6,687 nt of DNA from Sediminispirochaeta sp. (lineage in GTDB: Bacteria > Spirochaetota > Spirochaetia > DSM-16054 > Sediminispirochaetaceae), in NCBI GenBank assembly GCA_011046055.1, contig DSBN01000355.1, positions 1 to 6,687 of the forward strand. The letters run 5' to 3'. Within the stretch, counting starts at the first letter, position 1; the number at the start of each line of letters is the position of its first letter. The notes under the pieces were generated by a model, which worked only from the letters and a program-made list of their open reading frames with translations, did no database searches and had not been told where the DNA came from. Positions 1 to 5,924 of the stretch are shown here, one piece after another. The position numbers were made by a program, and so were the translations under genes.

Positions 1-1
1 G

Positions 2-115
2 AGTATCGACGATTATCTCTTGCCCGCCAGGAGTCACTCTTCCGATAACTGGGATTTCCTTGACCTTTTGAACAAATACCTTGACAATTTGGAGAGAAAG
101 GAAGCGGAAAAATGA
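2..115 (+). CDS. C-terminal fragment of an unidentified protein (5' end outside window)
   Basis: Reading frame 2 is open from the left edge to a TGA at 113-115 and gives a 37-residue hydrophilic tail with a helical look: DFLDLLNKYLDNLERKEAEK at the end. I do not recognise the family, and too little is present to assign a function. It is taken as a real gene end because its stop overlaps the start of the next gene in the ATGA arrangement (112-115), typical of translationally coupled genes. It also carries that gene's SD region (AGGAAG around 99-104) within its last codons. A short chance open frame cannot be excluded, since only 114 bases are visible. Confidence 0.6.
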   Translation, partial: SIDDYLLPARSHSSDNWDFLDLLNKYLDNLERKEAEK

Positions 116-1053
116 GCGACCATTTCAAGTACTACCCCACCGTGGTGATTCCTTTCAACCCTCAGTGCGATTCCGACCTGTGTCAGGACACATGCGTATA
201 CCTGCGTCCGGAGACAAACGGAGTGGAGGTGGAGAGTGCGATGATGCGTACCATACAGAGCTCGCCGGTCTACCGAGACAATGTGCAATTGGTCTACTTG
301 GCAAACCTGCCCGGGGAGTTTATCGGACGGCGGAGGATCATCGAGCACCACTACCATTTGAAGCTGATGTTCGCCAAACGGGGCAAGCGCCTCTTTACCG
401 ATTACATGAAACGGGAGTTCTCCCGCTACTTTGGAACACCCTTCGAATCGGCCCGCATATACGGTTCCTTTGAGGCGATGAAACGCCTCGGTTACAGCCG
501 GGAGGATCTGTTTCACATGTGGGTGCCGGCAAAGGAGATACTGCATCTAAACGGTCAGACTATCAAGCGGGTAGACGATATTTTCATTGTAAATTACGAT
601 ATTCCGGCTATCCTGTTGAAAGACCGCAGCAACACCGATGTGGCGGTGATGATTCTGCGGACACGCCTCGGACCGGAGAGTATTCACTCGCTGATGATGG
701 AGACGGTGGATACGCTGCGGCAAAGAGGGATGCTGAGAAAGTCGCAGACCTTTACCCGGATATTTCATTTCTCCAGGAGTCCCTTCGAACAGATCCTGGA
801 CGGGGTGGGCTTTCTCTACAGTGAGAACGGCAGTCACATTCCTCTACGCAAGATACATTTTTTCCGCTACCTGCTCGAGCGGGGAATCGACGCCAAGACT
901 ATTCGCAAAATCCTGGTCTACCCGATTTTCGGCTTTGAAGATGAGAAGAGCGGATACTACGAGCAGACGATTTATGCCGCTTCCTACGGGATGGGGTATG
1001 AGGAGGCCTATCAGAAGCTTCTGTCGGCAAAAGCGCAGGTTCTGTTAGAATAA
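112..1053 (+). CDS. Conserved-looking protein of unknown function, 313 aa, clustered N-terminal cysteines
   Basis: I do not recognise this protein. The ATG at 112 lies a few bases after a purine-rich SD (GGAGAGAAAGGAAG) and overlaps the upstream stop by 4 bp, so the start is well supported. There is no signal peptide or membrane segment; it looks like a soluble, basic, aromatic-rich cytoplasmic protein. All three cysteines sit within ten residues (C19, C24, C28; CX4CX3C), each close to acidic residues, which could be a metal site or chance. The spacing does not match the radical-SAM CX3CX2C motif. The middle (about 80-140) is rich in Arg, Lys, His and aromatics, and the last 70 residues look helical. 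It ends 50 bp before the lipid kinase gene, so it may share a transcript, but its role in lipid metabolism is unproven. Confidence 0.88.
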   Translation: MSDHFKYYPTVVIPFNPQCDSDLCQDTCVYLRPETNGVEVESAMMRTIQSSPVYRDNVQLVYLANLPGEFIGRRRIIEHHYHLKLMFAKRGKRLFTDYMKREFSRYFGTPFESARIYGSFEAMKRLGYSREDLFHMWVPAKEILHLNGQTIKRVDDIFIVNYDIPAILLKDRSNTDVAVMILRTRLGPESIHSLMMETVDTLRQRGMLRKSQTFTRIFHFSRSPFEQILDGVGFLYSENGSHIPLRKIHFFRYLLERGIDAKTIRKILVYPIFGFEDEKSGYYEQTIYAASYGMGYEEAYQKLLSAKAQVLLE

Positions 1054-1090
1054 CAATACAAAAAAAGCCCTATGCCGTGATCCGGGCCTT

Positions 1091-1096
1091 GAGGAG
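1091..1096 (+). promoter_or_regulatory. Ribosome binding site deciding the lipid kinase start
   Basis: GAGGAG lies 7 bases before GTG 1104. The upstream in-frame GTG at 1077 is preceded only by an A-run and GCCCTATGCC, with no SD. This favours GTG 1104 as the true start and removes nine residues from the longest open frame. The family's beta strand and NP motif begin right after the chosen start (NQRVHVILNP). Confidence 0.7.
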
Positions 1097-1103
1097 TAAT
1101 TCC

Positions 1104-2078
1104 GTGAACCAAAGAGTACACGTTATACTGAATCCCGCAGCTGATCATGGCCAAGCTCTCAAGCACGCCTCGCAGATCGAAGCCGTGTTGGACCGGGAGG
1201 GGATTCGCTACGAGATGGTCCTGACCCAGGGTTCGGGACACGCCCTGGAGCTGGCCCGACAAGCTGTCGGTCATTCGCTGATTGTCGCCGCTGGCGGCGA
1301 CGGTACCGTCAATGAGGTGGTCAACGGGCTGATGCGCCGCAGTGGAGAGGACGAGAGACCGGAGCTGGGAGTGATCCCCATTGGCCGGGGAAACGATTTC
1401 GCCTATTCCTTGGGAGTGCCCCACGACGTGGGGAGCGCCTGCGATGTGCTGCTCAAAGGCGGCTCTCACTCCCTGGATGTGGGCCTGGTGATCGGGGGGT
1501 ATTATCCCGATGGACGTTACTTCGCCAACGGAATAGGAATAGGTTTCGATACCCTGGTGGGGCTCGAAGCGGCCAAGGCTACCTGGATACCGGGGTTTTT
1601 GGGCTACCTCTACGGTGCTTTGAAGATGCTCTTCGTTTACCCCCGGGCTCCGCTGGTGAGAATCGAGTTCCCCCGGGGCGAACACGACGAACTGCTCACC
1701 CGAAGCCACCAAATATCGGTGATGAACGGCCGGAGGATGGGTGGAGCCTTCTACATGGCCCCGGCAGGACGGAACAACGACGGACTTCTGGACCTCTGCA
1801 TGACCAACCGGGAGCTTTCGAGGGGCAAACTGCTCGCAGCGATGATGCAGTACTTGAAGGGCAGTCAAGGGAGGAACCCGGCGATTTTCGGTAGCCGTGC
1901 CGAAGAGATCCATATCCGGGCCGAAGAGGGGGGCTTGGCCTGCCACGCCGATGGGGAGACGGTCTGTATCGAGGGTCGGGAGCTGCATATTCGATGTCTC
2001 CCCGGGGCTCTGCGGGTACGCCGAGACGGAGGAAAAGACGAGCAGGTGAAAGACCACGAAGACAACGAGGGGCGGTAG
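1104..2078 (+). CDS. Diacylglycerol kinase family lipid kinase (DagK/YegS/LCB5 type)
   Basis: Predicted cytoplasmic enzyme that transfers phosphate from ATP to a lipid hydroxyl, most likely diacylglycerol to phosphatidic acid. The 324-aa length is normal for soluble bacterial members. Motifs in order, numbered from GTG 1104: strand VHVILNP ending at 11; nucleotide-binding GGDGTVNE at 64-71; PIGRGNDFA at 92-100, with Arg where Thr or Ser is common; NGIGIGFDT at 142-150, opening the second domain; NDGLLDL at 225-231; HADGE at 281-285, carrying the acidic catalytic-site residue of the family. The final 20 residues are charged and probably disordered. The stop (TAG 2076-2078) lies two bases before the acyltransferase ATG, so the two are very probably co-transcribed. 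Relatives include kinases for sphingoid bases, undecaprenol-like lipids and phosphatidylglycerol, so the family is certain but the substrate is inferred. Confidence 0.93.
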   Translation: MNQRVHVILNPAADHGQALKHASQIEAVLDREGIRYEMVLTQGSGHALELARQAVGHSLIVAAGGDGTVNEVVNGLMRRSGEDERPELGVIPIGRGNDFAYSLGVPHDVGSACDVLLKGGSHSLDVGLVIGGYYPDGRYFANGIGIGFDTLVGLEAAKATWIPGFLGYLYGALKMLFVYPRAPLVRIEFPRGEHDELLTRSHQISVMNGRRMGGAFYMAPAGRNNDGLLDLCMTNRELSRGKLLAAMMQYLKGSQGRNPAIFGSRAEEIHIRAEEGGLACHADGETVCIEGRELHIRCLPGALRVRRDGGKDEQVKDHEDNEGR

Positions 2079-2080
2079 GG

Positions 2081-2782
2081 ATGGGACGGGCGAAGATGAG
2101 CCTGCTGGGACACGGAGTGACCTTAACAATCAAGGGGCTTTTGGGTCTGCTGTGCCGTGTGCGGCGGGAGGGATTCGAGCGGCTGCCCTTGGACGGTCCT
2201 TATATTGTGGTGGTCAACCATATCAATTTTTTGGAAGTCCCCCTGCTGTACACCTCCCTCTACCCACGGCGCAGCAGTTCGCTGGTGAAGGCCGAGACCT
2301 GGAACAATAGATTCCTCGCCGTCTTGGCCAAGTTTTGGTCGGCCATACCGGTAGAGCGCTCGCGGATGGATTTTATAGCCCTTCGACGGGCTGAGGAGAG
2401 CCTGGAGCGGGGCGAACTACTTCTACTTGCGCCGGAGGGAACTCGTAGCTATGATGGACGTATGGGTCCGGCCAAAGCCGGGGTCGCCCTGCTTGGATTG
2501 AAGACCGGAGTCCCTATTGTCCCGATTGTGCACTACGGTGGAGAGAAGTTTTGGCAACAGATCAAGCGTCTCCGCCGTACCCGGGTCCATATGAAGGTGG
2601 GGAAGGCCTTTGTGCTTCGAGTACCCGGTGAGATTCCATCCCACCGGGTCAACCGCCGGCAGCGGGAGGAGATGAGCCGGGAGGTGATGGAATACATGGC
2701 TTCCCTGCTCCCCGAGGGCTATCGAGGGATTTACTCGGGAGGGAAAGATTTTTCTTATTTGAGGTTTGTGGATTTTGAATGA
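2081..2782 (+). CDS. plsC: PlsC-type 1-acyl-sn-glycerol-3-phosphate acyltransferase, HX4E variant
   Basis: Likely acylates lysophosphatidic acid to phosphatidic acid at the inner face of the membrane. ATG 2081 was chosen because GAGGGG (2067-2072) sits 8 bases upstream. The frame is open back to ATG 1994, but that adds an Arg-rich stretch overlapping the lipid kinase gene. ATG 2096 is a possible internal alternative. The protein is 233 aa. Motifs: NHINFLE at 46-52, where His47 is the catalytic base and the usual Asp is Glu52 (HX4E); SAIPVER at 87-93 (motif II); APEGTRS at 117-123 (motif III); VPIVP at 144-148 (motif IV). Residues 7-25 are mildly hydrophobic and may attach it to the membrane. 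It overlaps the HAD gene by 8 bp. Glu for Asp may keep activity or mark a subfamily with another acyl acceptor. Confidence 0.9.
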   Translation: MGRAKMSLLGHGVTLTIKGLLGLLCRVRREGFERLPLDGPYIVVVNHINFLEVPLLYTSLYPRRSSSLVKAETWNNRFLAVLAKFWSAIPVERSRMDFIALRRAEESLERGELLLLAPEGTRSYDGRMGPAKAGVALLGLKTGVPIVPIVHYGGEKFWQQIKRLRRTRVHMKVGKAFVLRVPGEIPSHRVNRRQREEMSREVMEYMASLLPEGYRGIYSGGKDFSYLRFVDFE

Positions 2783-3503
2783 TGCCGAAGTCAGTTTCGC
2801 CTTTTTCGACGTTGATCATACCCTGTTGGAAGGTTCTACGGGAAAGTACCTGGCTGATGTGGTGCGAAAACGGGGTTTGCTCCCCTTCTCGCTCCTGTTG
2901 AAGCTGGGGATTTTCTATTTCCAGTATCGAACCGGTTGGTTTCATCCCCATCATCTATGGCCACTGCTCCAGAAGCTGAAGGGGGTGGACATTAAAGAGG
3001 TGCAGGAGCTCGCCGAAGAGGTTTTTTTGAACAAAGTAAAACCCAATTTGTACCAGGAGGCGGTGGAGCTGATCGTCAAAGAGCGCGAGGCCGGCCGTTG
3101 TGTGATCCTGGCCACATCGGCTCCCAGGACCTTGGTCCTCCCCTTGGCGGCGTATTTGGAAATAGATCATGTGATCTCGACCCAAATGGAGGTCCGTGAA
3201 GGCCGGATCACCGGAGCTTTTGAGGATAGTCCCGCCTTCGGGGCCGAAAAGCACCGCAAAGTTGCGGACTTTGTGGCCGAACACGGGGGCAGCCTATCCC
3301 GCTGCTCCTTCTACTCCGACAGCTACTACGATCTTCCACTGCTCGAAGAGGTTCAAGAAGCGGTGGCGGTGAATCCGGACCGTAGATTGCGTAAGGAGGC
3401 ACGGAGGCGGGGTTGGAAGGTCCTTCGATTCGAGCGAAAGCTGGGCCAACGGGAAGTTGAAGTAGGAGGAGGGGGGTGTGGAAAGGTATCTCCTCGCTCT
3501 TGA
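2775..3503 (+). CDS. HAD-IB family hydrolase (SerB-like phosphatase)
   Basis: Haloacid-dehalogenase-fold phosphatase of subclass IB. No ATG fits the frame. TTG 2775 lies 10 bases after GAGG (2761-2764), whereas TTG 2766 is too close to that site, so 2775 is preferred (242 aa). Numbered from there: motif I DVDHT at 12-16, with Asp12 as nucleophile and Asp14 as acid/base; a cap domain around 25-95; motif II ATSAP at 113-117; motif III Lys159 in GAEKHRK; motif IV DSYYD at 182-186 for magnesium. The stretch NPDRRLRKEARRRGWKVLRF is typical of HAD-IB proteins. The substrate is unknown. Context points to a phospholipid or lysophospholipid head group, though phosphoserine phosphatase activity is possible. 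The Gly-rich tail is encoded by the next gene's SD and start region, with a 26-bp overlap. Confidence 0.9.
   Translation: MNDAEVSFAFFDVDHTLLEGSTGKYLADVVRKRGLLPFSLLLKLGIFYFQYRTGWFHPHHLWPLLQKLKGVDIKEVQELAEEVFLNKVKPNLYQEAVELIVKEREAGRCVILATSAPRTLVLPLAAYLEIDHVISTQMEVREGRITGAFEDSPAFGAEKHRKVADFVAEHGGSLSRCSFYSDSYYDLPLLEEVQEAVAVNPDRRLRKEARRRGWKVLRFERKLGQREVEVGGGGCGKVSPRS
3464..3470 (+). promoter_or_regulatory. Strong ribosome binding site inside the end of the HAD gene
   Basis: AGGAGGA is a near-perfect SD, 7 bases before GTG 3478. It fixes the start of the FGGY kinase and, read in the HAD frame, encodes part of that protein's Gly-rich tail. Ribosomes finishing the HAD gene at 3503 pass through this site, which suggests coupled translation. 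Confidence 0.75.
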
Positions 3504-5022
3504 CGTGGGGGGCAGTCTCACCCGAGCCCTTCTGCTGAATAGCAGGGGCGAGGTGCTGAGAAGGAGCAGCCAGCATACCAAAACTCTCTCTTCCGACGAC
3601 GGAGCGGTGGAACACTCCCCTGAGGAGATTTTTCAGGCGGCCAAGAGGGTGCTGTGGACCTTGATCTCCGAGGCTGCGCTGCAGCAGGGGCAGATAGCGG
3701 CGCTGGGGATCAGCGTACAACGGGCCACCTTCTGCCTCTGGGAGAGGCGGACCGGCAGGCCCCGGATCAACTTCATCAGCTGGGCCGATGTCAGAGCCTC
3801 CGACCAGGCCGACCGGATGAACCGCAACTTCTTCTGGCGGATCGTACGTCTCGGGGCGGGTATCGCCGGCAGGGTGACCGGCAGTACCTTTATGGTGGCG
3901 GCTTCGCAGTTGAGGTTCGTCACCGATCACATTCTCCCGCGACTACTGTGGGTCTTCGACCGGGAACCCGGTCTTCGACGTGAAGCAGAAAAGGGAGAGA
4001 TACTCTTTGGGACACTGGACACCTACCTGCTGTACCGTCTCAGCGGGGGCGGGATCCACGCCACCGACGCCTCCAACGCCGCGGCCACCAGTCTCTACAA
4101 CCCCTTCGATCTGAAGTGGAACGGCCTGTTTCGCCGACTATTTCGCATCCCCGCGGCGATGCTTCCGGAAGTACGGAACACCGTGGACGATTTTGGTCGG
4201 ACGGATCCCGAGGTGTTGGACTCTTTCTCTATCCCCATCACGGCGGTGGTGGGCGATCAGATGTCGGCTCTGTTCGGACACTGCTGCTTCAAACCCGGGG
4301 AGGTGAAGATCAGCCAGGGAAGCGGTTCTTTTGTGGACGTGAACGTCGGATCGAAGGGCAAGGGGTCTCGGAGGGGGCTTTTTCCCTTGATTGCCTGGCA
4401 GCTGGAGGGATGCCCCACCTATATGCTGGAGGGATCGGTGGCCACCGCTGGCAAGCTTATCGATTGGTTGGGACGGGGATTGGGCTTGTCGGACACGCCG
4501 AGGGTGCTCAACGAGTTCGCCGCCAAGACCGAAGACACCAACGGTGTAATCTTTGTTCCCACCCCGGCGGGGGTGAGATTTCCCTACTTCAACCCCCGGG
4601 CGAAGGGGACAATTTTCGGTCTCAGCCTCACTACCCATCGCAGCCACGTCGCCCGGGCGGTGCTCGAGGGTATCGCCCACCGAATCGTGGACATCCTGGA
4701 GGGTATAAAAAAAGATACCGGTCAGGAGATAATCCGGGTGAAGGTCGACGGCGGGGTGAGCCAGTCGGATATTCTGCTCCAGATCCTGGCGGATTTGTCG
4801 GGACTGGAGGTCGAACGGGCACCGGAAGTAGACATGACCGCGGTAGGGGCGGCCTATCTAGCCGGCTTGGGTGCGGGGGTGTGGAACGGCTTGGACGAGC
4901 TGCGCGCCTTGGCCAAGGATTACCGCAGCTTTCATCCGCGGATCGGCGAGGAGGAGAGGCGGCGGCGGCAAAAACGTTGGCACAAGGCCATTCGAACGGT
5001 GGTCAAGATGTACACGGAGTGA
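3478..5022 (+). CDS. FGGY-family carbohydrate kinase, glycerol-kinase-like
   Basis: Predicted cytoplasmic ATP-dependent kinase of a sugar or polyol. Length (514 aa) and layout follow glycerol kinase throughout. Seen: phosphate-1 loop LALDVGGSLTRA at 6-17; GISVQRATFCLWERRTG at 77-93; SWADVR at 101-106; FGTLDTYLLYRLSGG at 177-191; GDQMSALFG at 259-267, with Asp260 at the catalytic-base position; QGSGSF at 280-285; DTNGVIFVPTPAG at 353-365; VDGGVSQSDILLQ at 423-435 (FGGY C-terminal signature); TAVGAAYLAGLGAG at 454-467. Compared from memory with E. coli GlpK, Arg83, Trp103, Asp245, Gln246 and Phe270 are kept, but Glu84 becomes Ala83 and Tyr135 falls near Met139. Glycerol may therefore not be the substrate. 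Last gene of the lipid block; a putative terminator follows. The family is certain; the specificity is open. Confidence 0.92.
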   Translation: MERYLLALDVGGSLTRALLLNSRGEVLRRSSQHTKTLSSDDGAVEHSPEEIFQAAKRVLWTLISEAALQQGQIAALGISVQRATFCLWERRTGRPRINFISWADVRASDQADRMNRNFFWRIVRLGAGIAGRVTGSTFMVAASQLRFVTDHILPRLLWVFDREPGLRREAEKGEILFGTLDTYLLYRLSGGGIHATDASNAAATSLYNPFDLKWNGLFRRLFRIPAAMLPEVRNTVDDFGRTDPEVLDSFSIPITAVVGDQMSALFGHCCFKPGEVKISQGSGSFVDVNVGSKGKGSRRGLFPLIAWQLEGCPTYMLEGSVATAGKLIDWLGRGLGLSDTPRVLNEFAAKTEDTNGVIFVPTPAGVRFPYFNPRAKGTIFGLSLTTHRSHVARAVLEGIAHRIVDILEGIKKDTGQEIIRVKVDGGVSQSDILLQILADLSGLEVERAPEVDMTAVGAAYLAGLGAGVWNGLDELRALAKDYRSFHPRIGEEERRRRQKRWHKAIRTVVKMYTE

Positions 5023-5053
5023 GAGCTCGGAATGGAGGGGCTCTGAGTCGAGC

Positions 5054-5099
5054 TCGGGGCGGCAAGGGGTGTGCCCCGATGCGAGTGGTTCGGTTTTTT
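5054..5099 (+). terminator. Putative intrinsic terminator after the FGGY kinase gene
   Basis: A perfect 7-bp stem, TCGGGGC (5054-5060) with GCCCCGA (5073-5079), encloses a 12-base loop. A run of six T follows at 5094-5099 and a second T-rich run at 5111-5120. The first T-run begins 14 bases after the stem, which is further than usual. An alternative short stem, CCGA/TCGG, ends directly at the T-run. Position between two gene blocks supports termination, but the structure is not textbook. Confidence 0.45.
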
Positions 5100-5107
5100 C
5101 TCTGGAA

Positions 5108-5136
5108 TTGTTTTTTTCTTCCTAAACAGTTATGAT
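5108..5136 (+). promoter_or_regulatory. Putative sigma70-type promoter for the second acyltransferase operon
   Basis: TTGTTT (5108-5113) and TATGAT (5131-5136) are separated by exactly 17 bases. The -10 element matches consensus at five of six positions; the -35 matches at three. The region is clearly more AT-rich than the surrounding genes. The transcript would start around 5143. The position just after a likely terminator and before gene 5196 fits a new transcription unit. Confidence 0.5.
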
Positions 5137-5144
5137 TAAAATAT

Positions 5145-5163
5145 CTACGTACCTCCGACGTAG
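5145..5163 (+). promoter_or_regulatory. Perfect 19-bp dyad at the expected transcript start: operator or 5' hairpin
   Basis: CTACGT (5145-5150) and ACGTAG (5158-5163) are exact reverse complements around the 7-base centre ACCTCCG. The dyad begins about 9 bases after the -10 element, where repressors often bind. In RNA it would be a 6-bp hairpin whose loop contains CCTCC, complementary to SD-like GGAG. It lies 20 bases before the SD of gene 5196. There is no T-run, so it is not a terminator. Confidence 0.45.
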
Positions 5164-5183
5164 CAGTGAAATGATGTGAAAAA

Positions 5184-5187
5184 GGAG
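5184..5187 (+). promoter_or_regulatory. Ribosome binding site for the second acyltransferase
   Basis: GGAG within AAAAAGGAG stands 8 bases before GTG 5196 and is the better-placed of two SD-like sequences. The second, GAGGAG at 5191-5196, overlaps the start codon and cannot serve it. Confidence 0.6.
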
Positions 5188-5195
5188 TTTGAGGA

Positions 5196-5924
5196 GTGGT
5201 TCGTACGGTCTTATACGCGGTCTATTTTGGGCTGGTGATACTACTGTCCCAATTTTTGGTACTTCTACCCTACTATATTCTCCGTCTATTCGGCTTGAAG
5301 AAGATTGCCAAGACTTTTATCAAGTGGGGGGCTATCGCTACGGCCAGGCTGGTAATCATGGGGATCGGCGCGAAGGTGCGGGTCCACGGGCTCGAGAATC
5401 TGCCCATGGATCGCCAGCGCATATGTCTTGTCTCCAACCACCAGGGGATTTTCGATGTTCCTTTGATTATAGGCTATCTACCCCTACAGATTGCCTTCAT
5501 CGCCAAGGTGGAGTTGAAGAAGGTACCCCTGTTGAACTGGTGGCTTTTTGCCATTGGGGCAATTCTGTTGGACCGGAAAAGTCGACGTTCGGCCATCGAA
5601 GCGATCAGGGCGGGTGTGGAGCGGATCAAGGCGGGGCAGGTACTGGCGATCTTTCCCGAGGGAACTCGAAGCCGCTCCAATAGAATCGGAAGTTTCAAGC
5701 CCGGCAGTCTGAAGTTGGCCTACCGTTCCGGTTCGGTGATCGTGCCGGTGACGATCAAGAACTGTTACCGACTCTTGGAGGAGAAGGGCCGAATCCAGCC
5801 GGGACCGGTGGACCTCTACGTGCACGAAGCGGTGGATACAGCGGGGCTCGATGAAGAGGGCCAGAAGGGCTTGGCGGAGCAGCTGAAGACTACCATCGCG
5901 GGACCTCTGATGGATGAATCATGA
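5196..5924 (+). CDS. plsC: 1-acyl-sn-glycerol-3-phosphate acyltransferase (PlsC family), canonical motifs
   Basis: Likely converts lysophosphatidic acid to phosphatidic acid at the inner membrane, the second acylation step of phospholipid synthesis. The 242-aa length is typical for PlsC. An N-terminal hydrophobic segment (about 5-32) should anchor it in the membrane, and a second hydrophobic stretch lies at 44-58. Motifs: NHQGIFD at 81-87 (HX4D, His82 and Asp87); GAILLDRKSR at 121-130 (motif II region); FPEGTRSR at 153-160 (motif III); KPGSLKLA at 169-176; VIVPV at 181-185 (motif IV). Start GTG 5196 is supported by GGAG 8 bases upstream. Preceded by its own putative promoter and dyad, and overlapping the next gene by 4 bp (ATGA). 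Because its motifs are intact, this is the better candidate for the housekeeping enzyme of the two acyltransferases here. Confidence 0.94.
   Translation: MVRTVLYAVYFGLVILLSQFLVLLPYYILRLFGLKKIAKTFIKWGAIATARLVIMGIGAKVRVHGLENLPMDRQRICLVSNHQGIFDVPLIIGYLPLQIAFIAKVELKKVPLLNWWLFAIGAILLDRKSRRSAIEAIRAGVERIKAGQVLAIFPEGTRSRSNRIGSFKPGSLKLAYRSGSVIVPVTIKNCYRLLEEKGRIQPGPVDLYVHEAVDTAGLDEEGQKGLAEQLKTTIAGPLMDES

Noticed and set aside
60..88. Promoter-like TTGACC-17-GACAAT before the unknown gene, plus a TTGACA at 81-86
   Set aside because: The -10 element is poor, the TTGACA has no -10 at proper spacing, and the region lies inside the upstream coding frame that overlaps the gene start.
141..199. Cysteine cluster in the unknown protein as a radical-SAM motif
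   Set aside because: Spacing is CX4CX3C rather than CX3CX2C, and no other radical-SAM features are visible downstream.
1064..1090. Imperfect hairpin AAAGCCC/GGGCCTT between the unknown gene and the lipid kinase gene
   Set aside because: It has one mismatch, a 13-base loop and no T-run on the plus strand. The A-run on its left could serve only a minus-strand transcript, and no minus-strand gene is present.
1994..2080. Upstream ATG extension of the first acyltransferase
   Set aside because: It would add 29 Arg-rich residues overlapping the lipid kinase gene in another frame. The ATG at 2081 has a good SD and fits the family's length.
1011..2129. Long open frame on the minus strand (372 codons) opposite the lipid kinase gene
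   Set aside because: It lies antisense to a clear DagK-family gene, has low-complexity Pro/His/Ser-rich content and shows no recognisable motif. Long antisense frames are common in GC-rich genes.
5023..5057. Direct repeat GAGCTCGG at 5023-5030 and 5050-5057
   Set aside because: Only eight bases long with two copies and no flanking mobile element; chance or part of terminator-region structure is sufficient.
4116..5135. Plus-strand open frame of 339 codons in another frame of the FGGY kinase gene
   Set aside because: The product is Gly/Arg-rich without fold-like hydrophobic patterning, and the overlapping FGGY frame carries conserved family motifs throughout.
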